Of a DNA stretch of 64,000 nucleotides, positions 8,479 through 16,320 are shown piece by piece. The first letter of the stretch is position 1, and each line of letters opens with the position of its first letter. The stretch lies in NCBI GenBank assembly GCA_000719105.1, contig JODX01000006.1:232061-296060 (forward strand), written 5' to 3'. Origin of the DNA: Streptomyces sclerotialus. Lineage in GTDB: Bacteria > Actinomycetota > Actinomycetes > Streptomycetales > Streptomycetaceae. The notes beneath the pieces are model-generated. The model saw only the letters and a list, made by a program, of their open reading frames with translations, ran no database searches and was not told the DNA's origin. A program made the translations under genes and the position numbers.

Positions 8479-9854
8479 CCTCTGTTCCCTCCCTGGTGGG
8501 CGACCGGGCAGCGGCCGGCCGGAGACTCCTCGAAGTAACGTTCCGCCAGCCGCTGCCGACGGGCGTGCAGCACCATGACCGTGCCGAGCACCAACTGCCG
8601 TACGCTCCGCGTGACGTCCTCCACCCCGTCCCGCACCCGGACGAACCGCCGCAGCGCCTCCGTCCGGCGCGGCTCGGGTGACAGACCGCGCGGGATCAGC
8701 AGACAGGGCGCGCGGTGCGGGTTGGACCGGGTGTGCGAGGCCGTGGAGTCCAGCCGGAAGCGGCGCAGCACCTCGCGGACCGCGGCCCGCAGCACGAGCG
8801 GGGACAGCCGCCACGCCGGGCAGGGGCGGTTCGCGGCCACGCCGAACGGGATGAAGTGGGCGTCCTTCGCGGACAGGGTGTCCCAGCGGTCCGGGTCGAA
8901 CACGTCGGGCCGGTCGTATCCCGTGGCGTGGTAGCCGGGGTAGCTGAAGCACACCACGGAGCCCGCCGGCAGCATGGTGTCCTCGTCGAGCGGTATCGCG
9001 TCCGTGGTGATGCGGTGCGCGATGCCGAACAGCGGGTACAGCCGCATCGTCTCGTCGAGCACGTGCGTGAGGTACCGGTCGTCGTCGGGATGCGCCCACA
9101 CGCGCTGCTGCACCTCGGGGTGGCGGGCCAGGGCGAGCAGGACGTGCGCGGTGGCCTCGGAGAGCTGTACGACGGCCGTGTTGAACATCGTCCCTTGCAG
9201 GTAGTGCACCTGCTCCCGCGGCGACAGCGAGGCCGGCAGCTCGTGCGGCACGTCACCGGCCGCGACCCGCTCGCGCAGGTACGCCGTCAGCCGGGCCCGG
9301 CGCCCGGGGTGCCGCAGTCCGGTGCACTTCAGGGCGTTGATCACGTCGTCGGCGTGCGCGGTGATCAGTTCCCGGGCGCGCGGCGGGCACGGCTCCCTGA
9401 ACACCATCTCGTAGCAGAACTCGGCCCAGGCGGGCATCACCAGGTCCCGCAGCCGGACGAGGCTGATCCGGGTGTCCGGCACCGTGTCGAGCACCCGGGC
9501 GACGGCGCGGCCGGCCGCCGCCGCGAGCTGAGCCGAACTCCCGGCGAGCATGCGCCGCGTGGCCGCCGCCACGTCCTCGTAGCGCTCGCCGGGCTCCAGG
9601 TGCTCCTGGTGGACTTCCGGCCCCGGCGACAGCCAGTACCAGAACAGGTCGGACAGCCCCGCCCCCGCGCTCCGCCCGTTCGCGGCCGGGTGGGCGTACA
9701 CGCGCTCGAAGACGTCCGGCCCGTGCGTGGCGTCGGGCAGGGTCACCGTCCGGTCGCCGTTGACCTTCTCGAAGATACGCACGCGCAGTGCGACGACACC
9801 GCGCGGCAGCCACCACGTGTCCGCCGTGGCCGGCCTCGTTCCGCTCCTCACCAC
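8475..9854 (-). CDS. Atypical cytochrome P450
   Basis: 459 residues. An ExxR motif (ETMR, E268-R271) is followed by the PDVFDPDRWD segment and a heme loop FIPFGVAANRPCPAW with the probable axial Cys345. Compared with the usual FGxGxRxCxG, the loop has one extra residue between Phe and Cys, and Ala replaces the last Gly. The I-helix region (LQGTMFNTAVVQLSEATAHV) lacks the usual acid-alcohol pair. About 114 residues follow the cysteine, roughly twice the normal tail. It is therefore a divergent P450 that may not do ordinary O2 activation. GTG start at 9854; 7-base overlap with the upstream oxidase gene. Redox partners are not encoded nearby. Confidence 0.75.
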   Translation of the reverse strand: MVRSGTRPATADTWWLPRGVVALRVRIFEKVNGDRTVTLPDATHGPDVFERVYAHPAANGRSAGAGLSDLFWYWLSPGPEVHQEHLEPGERYEDVAAATRRMLAGSSAQLAAAAGRAVARVLDTVPDTRISLVRLRDLVMPAWAEFCYEMVFREPCPPRARELITAHADDVINALKCTGLRHPGRRARLTAYLRERVAAGDVPHELPASLSPREQVHYLQGTMFNTAVVQLSEATAHVLLALARHPEVQQRVWAHPDDDRYLTHVLDETMRLYPLFGIAHRITTDAIPLDEDTMLPAGSVVCFSYPGYHATGYDRPDVFDPDRWDTLSAKDAHFIPFGVAANRPCPAWRLSPLVLRAAVREVLRRFRLDSTASHTRSNPHRAPCLLIPRGLSPEPRRTEALRRFVRVRDGVEDVTRSVRQLVLGTVMVLHARRQRLAERYFEESPAGRCPVAHQGGNRG

Positions 9855-10918
9855 GTCTCATCCTTCCGGACGACCATGTCCCTCGTCAGATCGGTGTTAC
9901 GGCGCCCCCCGCACAGCGCGAGCGTGTGGTCGTACTCGTCGCACAGGGTCCTCAGGACGGCCCGGACCCCGGCCTCTCCCTCGGCGGCCAGGCCCCACAC
10001 CACCGGGCGTCCGACACCGACGGCCGCCGCGCCGAGCGCCAGCGCGACGGCGACGTCGCTGCCCCGGCGGATCCCGCCGTCCAGCAGCACCGGCACCCGG
10101 CCCGCGACGGCGCGGGCGACCGCGGGCAGGCAGTCGACGGCGGCCGGTACGGCGTCGCTCTGACGGCCCCCGTGGTTGGAGACGATCACCCCGGCCGCGC
10201 CGTGCTCGACGGCCACCGTCGCGTCCGCCGGGTGCAGCACCCCCTTGACCAGTACGGGCAGTGAGGTCATGCGCAGCAGTTCGCCGAGGTCCCGCCAGGA
10301 GAGCGACGGGGACATGGGGATGTCGGTGAGACCGTCCGGCGGGGCGCCGGGCAGGCCGCGCATGTTCTCCGCGGCGTAGCCGGGCGGCAGGTCGGTAAAC
10401 CCGTTGCGCAGGTCCCTGGTGTGCCGGCCGAACACCGGCGAGTCGACGGTGACCACCAGCGCCGTGCAGCCCGCCCGCTCGGCGCGCCGCACGAGCGCCT
10501 CGGTGACCTCCCGCCGGGGGTGCAGATACAGCTGGAACCACACGGCTGGGTCGGCGGCCGCCTCGCGGGCCGCCGCGACGACGTCGGCGACCGCCGTCGT
10601 CGCGGCCGTCCCCGTCACCAGGACGGCGCCCTCGGCCGCGGCGGCACGGGCCGTGGCCCGCTCGCCGCCGGGGTGCAGCAGCCGGTGGAACGCGGTCGGC
10701 GCGACGACCACCGGCGCCGCCCGCCGGGCACCCGGCAGGTCGACGGCGGTGTCCCGGACCTCGCTGCCGCACAGCACCCTCGGCAGCAGGGCGTACCGGT
10801 CGAAGGCCCGCTCGTTCCCGGCGACGACGCGTTCCTCGCCCGCCCCGCCCGCCACGTAGTCGTAGTGAACCGGGTCCAGCGTCTTGCGTGCCGCGTCGTG
10901 CAGGGCGCGTAGCGTCAC
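9848..10918 (-). CDS. FMN-dependent alpha-hydroxy-acid oxidase/dehydrogenase
   Basis: 356 residues with the TIM-barrel layout of the glycolate/lactate/mandelate oxidase family. Seen are YVAGGAGEE near the N-terminus, VVVAPTAFHRLLHPGGE (FMN-binding strand and loop), WFQLYLHP, LVVTVDSPVFGRHTRDLRNG, LVKGVLHPADA (conserved Lys) and VIVSNHGGRQSD (active-site His and Arg), then LLDGGIRRGSDV for the phosphate site. It would oxidise a 2-hydroxy acid to a 2-keto acid. GTG at 10918 overlaps the stop of the monooxygenase gene by 4 bases (GTGA). Family members in secondary metabolism oxidise aryl hydroxy acids such as 4-hydroxymandelate; the real substrate is unknown. Confidence 0.85.
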   Translation of the reverse strand: MTLRALHDAARKTLDPVHYDYVAGGAGEERVVAGNERAFDRYALLPRVLCGSEVRDTAVDLPGARRAAPVVVAPTAFHRLLHPGGERATARAAAAEGAVLVTGTAATTAVADVVAAAREAAADPAVWFQLYLHPRREVTEALVRRAERAGCTALVVTVDSPVFGRHTRDLRNGFTDLPPGYAAENMRGLPGAPPDGLTDIPMSPSLSWRDLGELLRMTSLPVLVKGVLHPADATVAVEHGAAGVIVSNHGGRQSDAVPAAVDCLPAVARAVAGRVPVLLDGGIRRGSDVAVALALGAAAVGVGRPVVWGLAAEGEAGVRAVLRTLCDEYDHTLALCGGRRNTDLTRDMVVRKDETW

Positions 10919-12513
10919 GGGGCCACCGGGGCGGCCTGGGCGGCCGGGTTGAGGTGGCCGGTGAGGAAGGCGCGCAGCGGGGCGCGGTGGACCTCCTCGC
11001 TGTCCCACTCGTTCTCCAGGTTCTCCGTGAGGTGGTGCTCGGAGACGAACTCGCCGCCCCGGTACCAGCGGACGACCGGGTGCAGATAGCGGCCGTCGAG
11101 ACCCTGCACGTCCTGCTGGGACTTGCGGCCCGCGGTCACGTCGAAGGGGTCCACCCGGTCGTGGTCCGCCCCGTACTCCAGGGTGATCACCGCGTGGGCG
11201 GCCACCTCCCCGAAGTCACCGGCGCGCACGGCGTCCGGCACATGGCGGACGGGCACCTCCTCGGCGTAGCGCATGGTGCCGTCCGGGGCGACGAGCAGGA
11301 CGTCGCCGAGGACGGCGAACTGCTGCCACAGCGCGGAGGACCGGTTGACCCGGGTGATGACCGCGTCGACGGCCCGTTCTACGGCGTTCCCGAGTTCCGC
11401 GGTCGGCCAGTCCTCGCCGTGGTGGCGTTTGCGCAGCGCCCGGTGCAGTGCGCGGACCATGTAGCGGAAGCCGTGGATGAAGCCGGTCGTGGACTTCTTG
11501 AAGTCGGGTCCCTGGGTGATCGTCCCGGCGAAGTACAGGCCGGGCACGTTGACCGACTCGCCGACAGGTGTGAGGGCCGGGAAACGGCCGTCGACGATCA
11601 GATCCGGTACGCAGCCGTCGTCGAAGAGCGAGGTGTCGAACCGGAACCCGGTGGCGACGATCACCCGGTCGTAGCGGATGTCCTTGACCACCTCGTCGAC
11701 CCGCTCGAAGGCGACCGGTACGGAGAAGCCGCCGTCCGCGTCCCGGCGGATCTCCAGCACCCGCCCGTCGAGGAGCGCGTTCTGCGACTTCAGCTGGTAG
11801 CTGTCCAGGAAGTTGTTGTTCACCGCGCGCAGATGCCCGACGTAGTGGGACTGCCACGCCAGCCGCAGCGAGCCCGAGCCGACGACGTGGATGACCGACG
11901 CGGTCTCCATCAGGCTGTCGGCCGTCTCGAAGGCGGAGTTGCCCCGCCCGATGATCAGCACCCGCTGACCGGTGAAGGACTCCGGGTCGGGGTCGAACGT
12001 GTCGTAGCGTTCGGCGAGTTCGATGCCCGGGACGGACGGCAGGTTCGGCAGGGACACCCCGGTGGCGACCACCAGACGCCGTGCCCGCCATGTCCTCCCG
12101 GTGCGGTCGGTGACGGTGAACCCGTCGCCGTCACCGTCACCGTCGCGGGAAACCTTCTCCACAACGGTGTCGTACTCCACCCGCGCCCCGGTCCGGGTGG
12201 CGAAGTCCGACAGGTAGCGGACCATGTCGTCGGCCGGCGGGAAGTAGCGCGGGCTGTACCGGGTGAACAGCAGCTCGGGGTCGTCGCTCAGCAGGGAGTT
12301 CCAGTCCATCCGCAGCCGCAGCTCCGGATCGTCGTACCCGGTGTGCACCTTGTTGATCGAGATGAGTTGGCGGTGCCGGGGAAACCGGGTGAAGAAGGTG
12401 CCCGGTCCGCTGCCGCGCTCCAGTACGACGTAGTCCGCACCGTCACGCTCCAGGAAGGCGGCGAGCTGTAGTCCCGCCGGCCCCGCTCCGATGATCAGGT
12501 AGTCGTGCGTCAT
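10915..12513 (-). CDS. FAD-dependent monooxygenase, FMO/FOXRED2-like (copy 2)
   Basis: 532 residues, same plan as 4025-5578: MTHDYLIIGAGPAGLQLAAF at the start, VLIIGRGNSAFETADSL in the middle, and VIVATGFRFD. The two proteins share long identical blocks, so they arose by duplication and probably act on related substrates or successive oxidations. It heads a four-gene operon (monooxygenase, hydroxy-acid oxidase, P450, antiporter) in which every junction overlaps by 4-7 bases. ATG at 12513 was chosen because TAGCTT lies exactly 7 bases upstream, as in copy 1; an upstream in-frame ATG would lie inside the operator region. Confidence 0.85.
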   Translation of the reverse strand: MTHDYLIIGAGPAGLQLAAFLERDGADYVVLERGSGPGTFFTRFPRHRQLISINKVHTGYDDPELRLRMDWNSLLSDDPELLFTRYSPRYFPPADDMVRYLSDFATRTGARVEYDTVVEKVSRDGDGDGDGFTVTDRTGRTWRARRLVVATGVSLPNLPSVPGIELAERYDTFDPDPESFTGQRVLIIGRGNSAFETADSLMETASVIHVVGSGSLRLAWQSHYVGHLRAVNNNFLDSYQLKSQNALLDGRVLEIRRDADGGFSVPVAFERVDEVVKDIRYDRVIVATGFRFDTSLFDDGCVPDLIVDGRFPALTPVGESVNVPGLYFAGTITQGPDFKKSTTGFIHGFRYMVRALHRALRKRHHGEDWPTAELGNAVERAVDAVITRVNRSSALWQQFAVLGDVLLVAPDGTMRYAEEVPVRHVPDAVRAGDFGEVAAHAVITLEYGADHDRVDPFDVTAGRKSQQDVQGLDGRYLHPVVRWYRGGEFVSEHHLTENLENEWDSEEVHRAPLRAFLTGHLNPAAQAAPVAP

Positions 12514-12575
12514 GGCCCGGAAGCTATCCACCCGTTTTCAGAGCGCTCTGAGATTGCCTGTCTACGGTTCCGGTC
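12514..12575. promoter_or_regulatory. Divergent leaderless promoters around a perfect operator palindrome
   Basis: TCAGAGCGCTCTGA at 12538-12551 is a perfect 14-base palindrome placed symmetrically, 24-25 bases from each start codon. Rightward, TACGGT (12563-12568) lies 7 bases before the lyase GTG. Leftward, TAGCTT (complement of 12521-12526) lies 7 bases before the monooxygenase ATG. Neither gene has a ribosome-binding site, so both messages are probably leaderless. The same half-sites TCAGA and TCTGA occur at 3987-4000. One dimeric regulator could thus control all three promoters; it is not obviously encoded here. Confidence 0.7.
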
Positions 12576-14105
12576 GTGCTGACCACCACGGACACCGTCC
12601 AGCTGACCGCCCCACCGGACCCCGCCGCCCTGCGGCGCGCGGCGGCACCGCTCACCGTCACCGTGAACGACGAGGCCCGCGCGCGCGTCGACCGCGGCCG
12701 GAGCTTCTTCCACGCCCTGCGGCACGGCGACGGCGGCGAGAAGCGCCGGATCTACGGCGCCGACACCGGCTTCGGCGCGCTCGTCGGCTACGCCGGCCGC
12801 AGCGACGAGGCCGACCAGTGCGACAACACCCTGGCCCACCTCGGCGCAGGCCAGGGCCCCGACCTGCCGCACGAGATCGTGCGCGGCGCGCTGCTGCTGC
12901 GCACCTGGTCCCTCGCCCAGGGGTACTCCGGGGTGTCCGCCGAGGTCGTCGAGCGGCTCGCCGCGATGTTCGCCACGACGTTCTCGCCCGCCGTCCCCCG
13001 CTACGGCTCCGTCGGCGCGAGCGGCGACCTGATCCCGCTCGCCTACGCCACCCAGGCGCTGCGCGGCCGGGGACACGCCTACCTGGACGGTGTCCGCAGG
13101 CCGGCCGCCGAGGCGCTGGCCGCCGCCGGGCTGCGCCCGCTCGCCCTGGACGGCCGGGACGCGCTCGCCCTCGTCAACGGCACCTCCGTCACCACCGCCG
13201 CGCTGGCCCTGGCCCACGACGCCGTCCGCGCCGCGCACCGCTCGCTCGCGGCGCTCACCTGCCTGCTGGCCGACCTCCTCGGCTGCGACCCCGGCTTCCT
13301 CGACGAGGACCTGCTGCGCGCCTACGGCCACCCCGGCGCGGTCGACGTCGGCGCGCGCATGCGGCACACGCTCACCGGCATCACGCCCTCCGGCACCCGG
13401 CCGCTCCAGGAGCCGTACAGCATCCGCTGTGCCCCGCAGCTGCTCGGCGCGGCGGAGGACGCACTGCGCTACGTCGACGGCGTGGTCGCCGCGGACCTCG
13501 GCGGGGTCAGCGACAACCCGCTGTTCTTCCCCCAAGGCGACGAGGGCGGCGAGGGCGACGGCACGGGCAAGGTGGTGCACGGCGGTAACTTCTTCGGGCA
13601 GCCCGCCGCGTTCGCCGCCGACCTGCTCGCCAACGTCACCGCCCAGCTCGGCAACCTCGCCGAGCGCCAGCTCGACCTGCTGGTGGACCCGGCGCGCAAC
13701 GGCGGACTGCCGCCGATGCTCGCCACCGCACCGGGCCTCCAGCACGGCCTGCAGGGCGTGCAGCTGGCCACCACCTCCTTCGTCGCGGAGATCCGCCGCG
13801 CCGCGGCCCCGGCCGGGATGCAGAGCCTGCCGACCAACCTGCACAACCAGGACGTCGTCCCGTTCGGTACCCAGGCGGCCCTGCGCTCCTACGACATGGC
13901 GGAGCTGCTCGGCCTGCTGTGCGGGTCGCTCGCGCTCGGCCTGCGCCAGGCCGTCCACGTCGGAGCCCGCCGCCCCACCGCGCCCCGGTGCGGCGAACTC
14001 CTCGACGCCCTCGTCGACACGGTCCCCCCGGTCGACCCGGACCGCCCCCTGGACGCGGACGTCCGTGCCGCGGCGCGTCTGCTCAGCACCCGTGCCCGGT
14101 CCTGA
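12576..14105 (+). CDS. MIO-type aromatic amino acid ammonia-lyase (tyrosine/histidine/phenylalanine lyase family)
   Basis: 509 residues. The prosthetic MIO group forms from A148-S149-G150 in GSVGASGDLIPLAY. The catalytic Tyr is Y60 in IYGADTGFG, and GNFFGQPAAFAADLLANV and NLHNQDVVPFGTQ are active-site loops. The selectivity pair aligns as H88-L89 (TLAHLGAGQG), as in bacterial tyrosine ammonia-lyases rather than Ser-His of histidine lyases or Phe-Leu of phenylalanine lyases. 4-Coumarate from tyrosine is the likeliest reaction, although a tyrosine aminomutase is possible. GTG start, leaderless type. Its 3' end overlaps the convergent kinase gene by 23 bases. Confidence 0.85.
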   Translation: MLTTTDTVQLTAPPDPAALRRAAAPLTVTVNDEARARVDRGRSFFHALRHGDGGEKRRIYGADTGFGALVGYAGRSDEADQCDNTLAHLGAGQGPDLPHEIVRGALLLRTWSLAQGYSGVSAEVVERLAAMFATTFSPAVPRYGSVGASGDLIPLAYATQALRGRGHAYLDGVRRPAAEALAAAGLRPLALDGRDALALVNGTSVTTAALALAHDAVRAAHRSLAALTCLLADLLGCDPGFLDEDLLRAYGHPGAVDVGARMRHTLTGITPSGTRPLQEPYSIRCAPQLLGAAEDALRYVDGVVAADLGGVSDNPLFFPQGDEGGEGDGTGKVVHGGNFFGQPAAFAADLLANVTAQLGNLAERQLDLLVDPARNGGLPPMLATAPGLQHGLQGVQLATTSFVAEIRRAAAPAGMQSLPTNLHNQDVVPFGTQAALRSYDMAELLGLLCGSLALGLRQAVHVGARRPTAPRCGELLDALVDTVPPVDPDRPLDADVRAAARLLSTRARS

Positions 14106-15348
14106 CCGGACGGCGAGCCGCGTGCGCCGTGGGAGGGGGGCCGTGCTCCGGGAGCCGGATGGTGAACCGGGCGCCGTGCCCCGGGCGGCCGGTGGCGGCG
14201 ACCGTGCCGCCGTGGTGCGTGACCACCTCCCGCAGCAGCGCGAGGCCCAGTCCGTACCGGCCGCCGTCGCCGCCCCGGTGGAACCGGTCGAACAGCCGCT
14301 CCGCCTCGGCGGTTTCGAAACCGGGCCCGGTGTCCGTCACGGTCAGCTCGACCCTGCCACCGCCGACGCGCACGAGCGCCACCTCGATCCGCCCGCCCGG
14401 AGGGGTGTGGCCGATCGCGTTGGACAGCAGCTCGCCGACGGCGCGGCGCAGCGCGGACTCGACGCCGTGGACGAACAGCGGGTGCGGCGGGCCGTCCACG
14501 GTGACGGTGAGGCGGCCGTCCCGCGTCCGGTCCGACTCCTCGGCGACCACCGACCGGGCCAGCGCCACCAGATCGACCGGCCGGTGTTCCGCCCGCCGCG
14601 CCGGCCCCGCCGTGAGGCTCGCGGACAGCAGCAGGTCGTCGAGCACCTCACCGAGCCGGCCGACCGAACCGACCAGCCGGGCCAGCCCGTCGCGGTACGG
14701 GGCCGGCAGGTCCGCGGCGGCCGCCTGCCGCGACAGCACCTGCACCCGCGTGTACACCTGGGTGACCGGGGTGCGCAGTTCGTGACTGGCGTCCGTGACG
14801 AACCGCCGCTGCCGGCCGAGCGCCTCGGCCAGCGGGGCCACGGACAGGCGGCCGAGGACCACTCCGGTGACGGCCGCGGCGAGGAGACCGACCGCCTCGG
14901 CGACGCCCAGCGCGTACCACAGGTGGGTGCGGTCGGCCAGTTGGAAGCGCATGTCGAACACCGCCTGCACCACGTCCCCCTCCGCCCTGGCCTGCGTGCG
15001 CACCAGGTAGACCGTGTCGTCACGCCGTACGGTGCGCTCCACGGCGTCGTGGGTGCGCAGGACCCGGTCCAGGTCGGCGCGGACCGGGAACCCGGCCGGG
15101 CCGTCCGGGTGCGGCGTGACGCCGGGCGCGTACAGCCAGGTGCATCCCGGTGGACTCGACAGGTCGCCGCGTGCCGCGCCGTAGCGCAGCTCCCGCCACA
15201 CCTGCTCGTTCTGCGCCCGCGTCATCACCATGCTCGCGGTGCTTCCGACGATCATGACCAGCAATGTGAGGATCACGCCGGTGAGCACGGCGATCCGCAG
15301 ACGCGCCCGGCGCACCACCACCCACTCCCCGCGGACCGACGCCCTCAC
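14083..15348 (-). CDS. Sensor histidine kinase (OmpR-type pair)
   Basis: 421 residues. A membrane segment near residues 17-37, an extracytoplasmic sensor region of about 100 residues containing a Cys, a second membrane segment near 143-163, a HAMP-like stretch, the H-box FVTDASHELRTPV, then N, G1 (DTGPGF) and G2 (YGLGLALL) ATPase boxes. It would autophosphorylate and pass phosphate to the regulator encoded upstream, whose stop it overlaps by 4 bases (GTGA). It is convergent with, and overlaps, the lyase gene, so the pair is probably tied to the biosynthetic locus. Confidence 0.85.
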   Translation of the reverse strand: MRASVRGEWVVVRRARLRIAVLTGVILTLLVMIVGSTASMVMTRAQNEQVWRELRYGAARGDLSSPPGCTWLYAPGVTPHPDGPAGFPVRADLDRVLRTHDAVERTVRRDDTVYLVRTQARAEGDVVQAVFDMRFQLADRTHLWYALGVAEAVGLLAAAVTGVVLGRLSVAPLAEALGRQRRFVTDASHELRTPVTQVYTRVQVLSRQAAAADLPAPYRDGLARLVGSVGRLGEVLDDLLLSASLTAGPARRAEHRPVDLVALARSVVAEESDRTRDGRLTVTVDGPPHPLFVHGVESALRRAVGELLSNAIGHTPPGGRIEVALVRVGGGRVELTVTDTGPGFETAEAERLFDRFHRGGDGGRYGLGLALLREVVTHHGGTVAATGRPGHGARFTIRLPEHGPPPTAHAARRPVRTGHGC

Positions 15349-16025
15349 AGCGCGCCCAGGCGGTAGCCGAGTCCGCGGACCGTGCGCACCACCCGCCGGC
15401 CGAGCTTGCGGCGCAGGTAGTACACGTAGGTGTCGACGATGGACGACGCGGGCGCCTCCTGGAACACCATCCGGCGCAACTCCGCCCGCGGGTACACGGT
15501 GTCGGGACGCGAGGCGAGCACCCACAGCAGGGCGAACTCCCGTGCGGTGAGGGGGACCCGCTCGCCGTCGGCGAGCTCGACCTCCCGGTGACCGACGTAC
15601 AGGTGCCCCGAGCCGATCCGCAGCACGTCGGTGCCGTCGAGCGCCCGTCTGCACAACGCCCTTAATCGGGCGCTGAGCTCGTCGATCTCGAACGGCTTGA
15701 CCAGGTAGTCGTCGGCACCGGCGTCCAGGCCGTCGACCCGGTCGTGCACGGTGCCCATCGCGGTCAGCAGCAGCACCGGCGTGCGCACCGCGCGGGACCG
15801 CAGCCGGGTCAGCAGGTCCAGTCCGTCCAGCACCGGCAGCCGCCGGTCGACGACGAGCACGTCGTACTGCCGGGTGAGGCCGAGGTGCAGACCGCGTTGG
15901 CCGTCGGTCGCGACGTCGACCGCGTACCCCTCGTCCCGCAGCATCCCGGAGAGCATGGTGACCAGTTCCTGGTCGTCCTCGACCAACAGCAGCCGCCACG
16001 GACTTCGCGCACCTTCACGTGACAC
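15345..16025 (-). CDS. OmpR/PhoB-family response regulator containing a TTA codon
   Basis: 226 residues. The receiver domain has LLVEDDQEL, the phosphoacceptor region VVDRRLPVLDG, LLLTAMG and ADDYLVKPF. The winged-helix output domain ends with VDTYVYYLRRKLG and VRGLGYRLG. A TTA leucine codon (15663-15665 on the complementary strand, in SARLRALCRR) would make translation depend on the bldA tRNA, a hallmark of developmental and antibiotic-linked regulators in Streptomyces. GTG at 16025 is the annotated start, with a weak ribosome site. OmpR-type regulators usually bind direct repeats, so the shared TCAGA-N4-TCTGA site is probably read by another protein. Confidence 0.85.
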   Translation of the reverse strand: MSREGARSPWRLLLVEDDQELVTMLSGMLRDEGYAVDVATDGQRGLHLGLTRQYDVLVVDRRLPVLDGLDLLTRLRSRAVRTPVLLLTAMGTVHDRVDGLDAGADDYLVKPFEIDELSARLRALCRRALDGTDVLRIGSGHLYVGHREVELADGERVPLTAREFALLWVLASRPDTVYPRAELRRMVFQEAPASSIVDTYVYYLRRKLGRRVVRTVRGLGYRLGAL

Positions 16026-16320
16026 CTTTGCACTCCCCTCGCCCCCCGCTGCCTGTCAACGCCCGCGCACGGCACAGGAGTTCCGCCATGAAGGGCGCGG
16101 CCGAACGAGGCTTCGATCGGCTTGATCACGTTAGCGTGGGCCGCCGCCCCGCCCACGGTGCCGTCCCGCCCGCGGTACCGCCCCGCCCGCGATGCCGCCC
16201 CGAACCGGCGCGGCGCCCGGACCGCAAACCAAACGGACAACCGAGAACCGAACGCTCGCCTAGACTCGCTTGCCGGCGCCCGGCGCCCGGCGCCCGGCGG
16301 CTCGAAGGGACGACATCTCC

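Noticed and set aside
10888..12471. 527-codon plus-strand frame opposite the second monooxygenase
   Set aside because: Shadow of the monooxygenase gene; no recognised motifs, and it would cross the operon junction.
12788..12976. Minus-strand open frames inside the lyase gene
   Set aside because: Antisense shadow of the MIO lyase, with no independent start signals.
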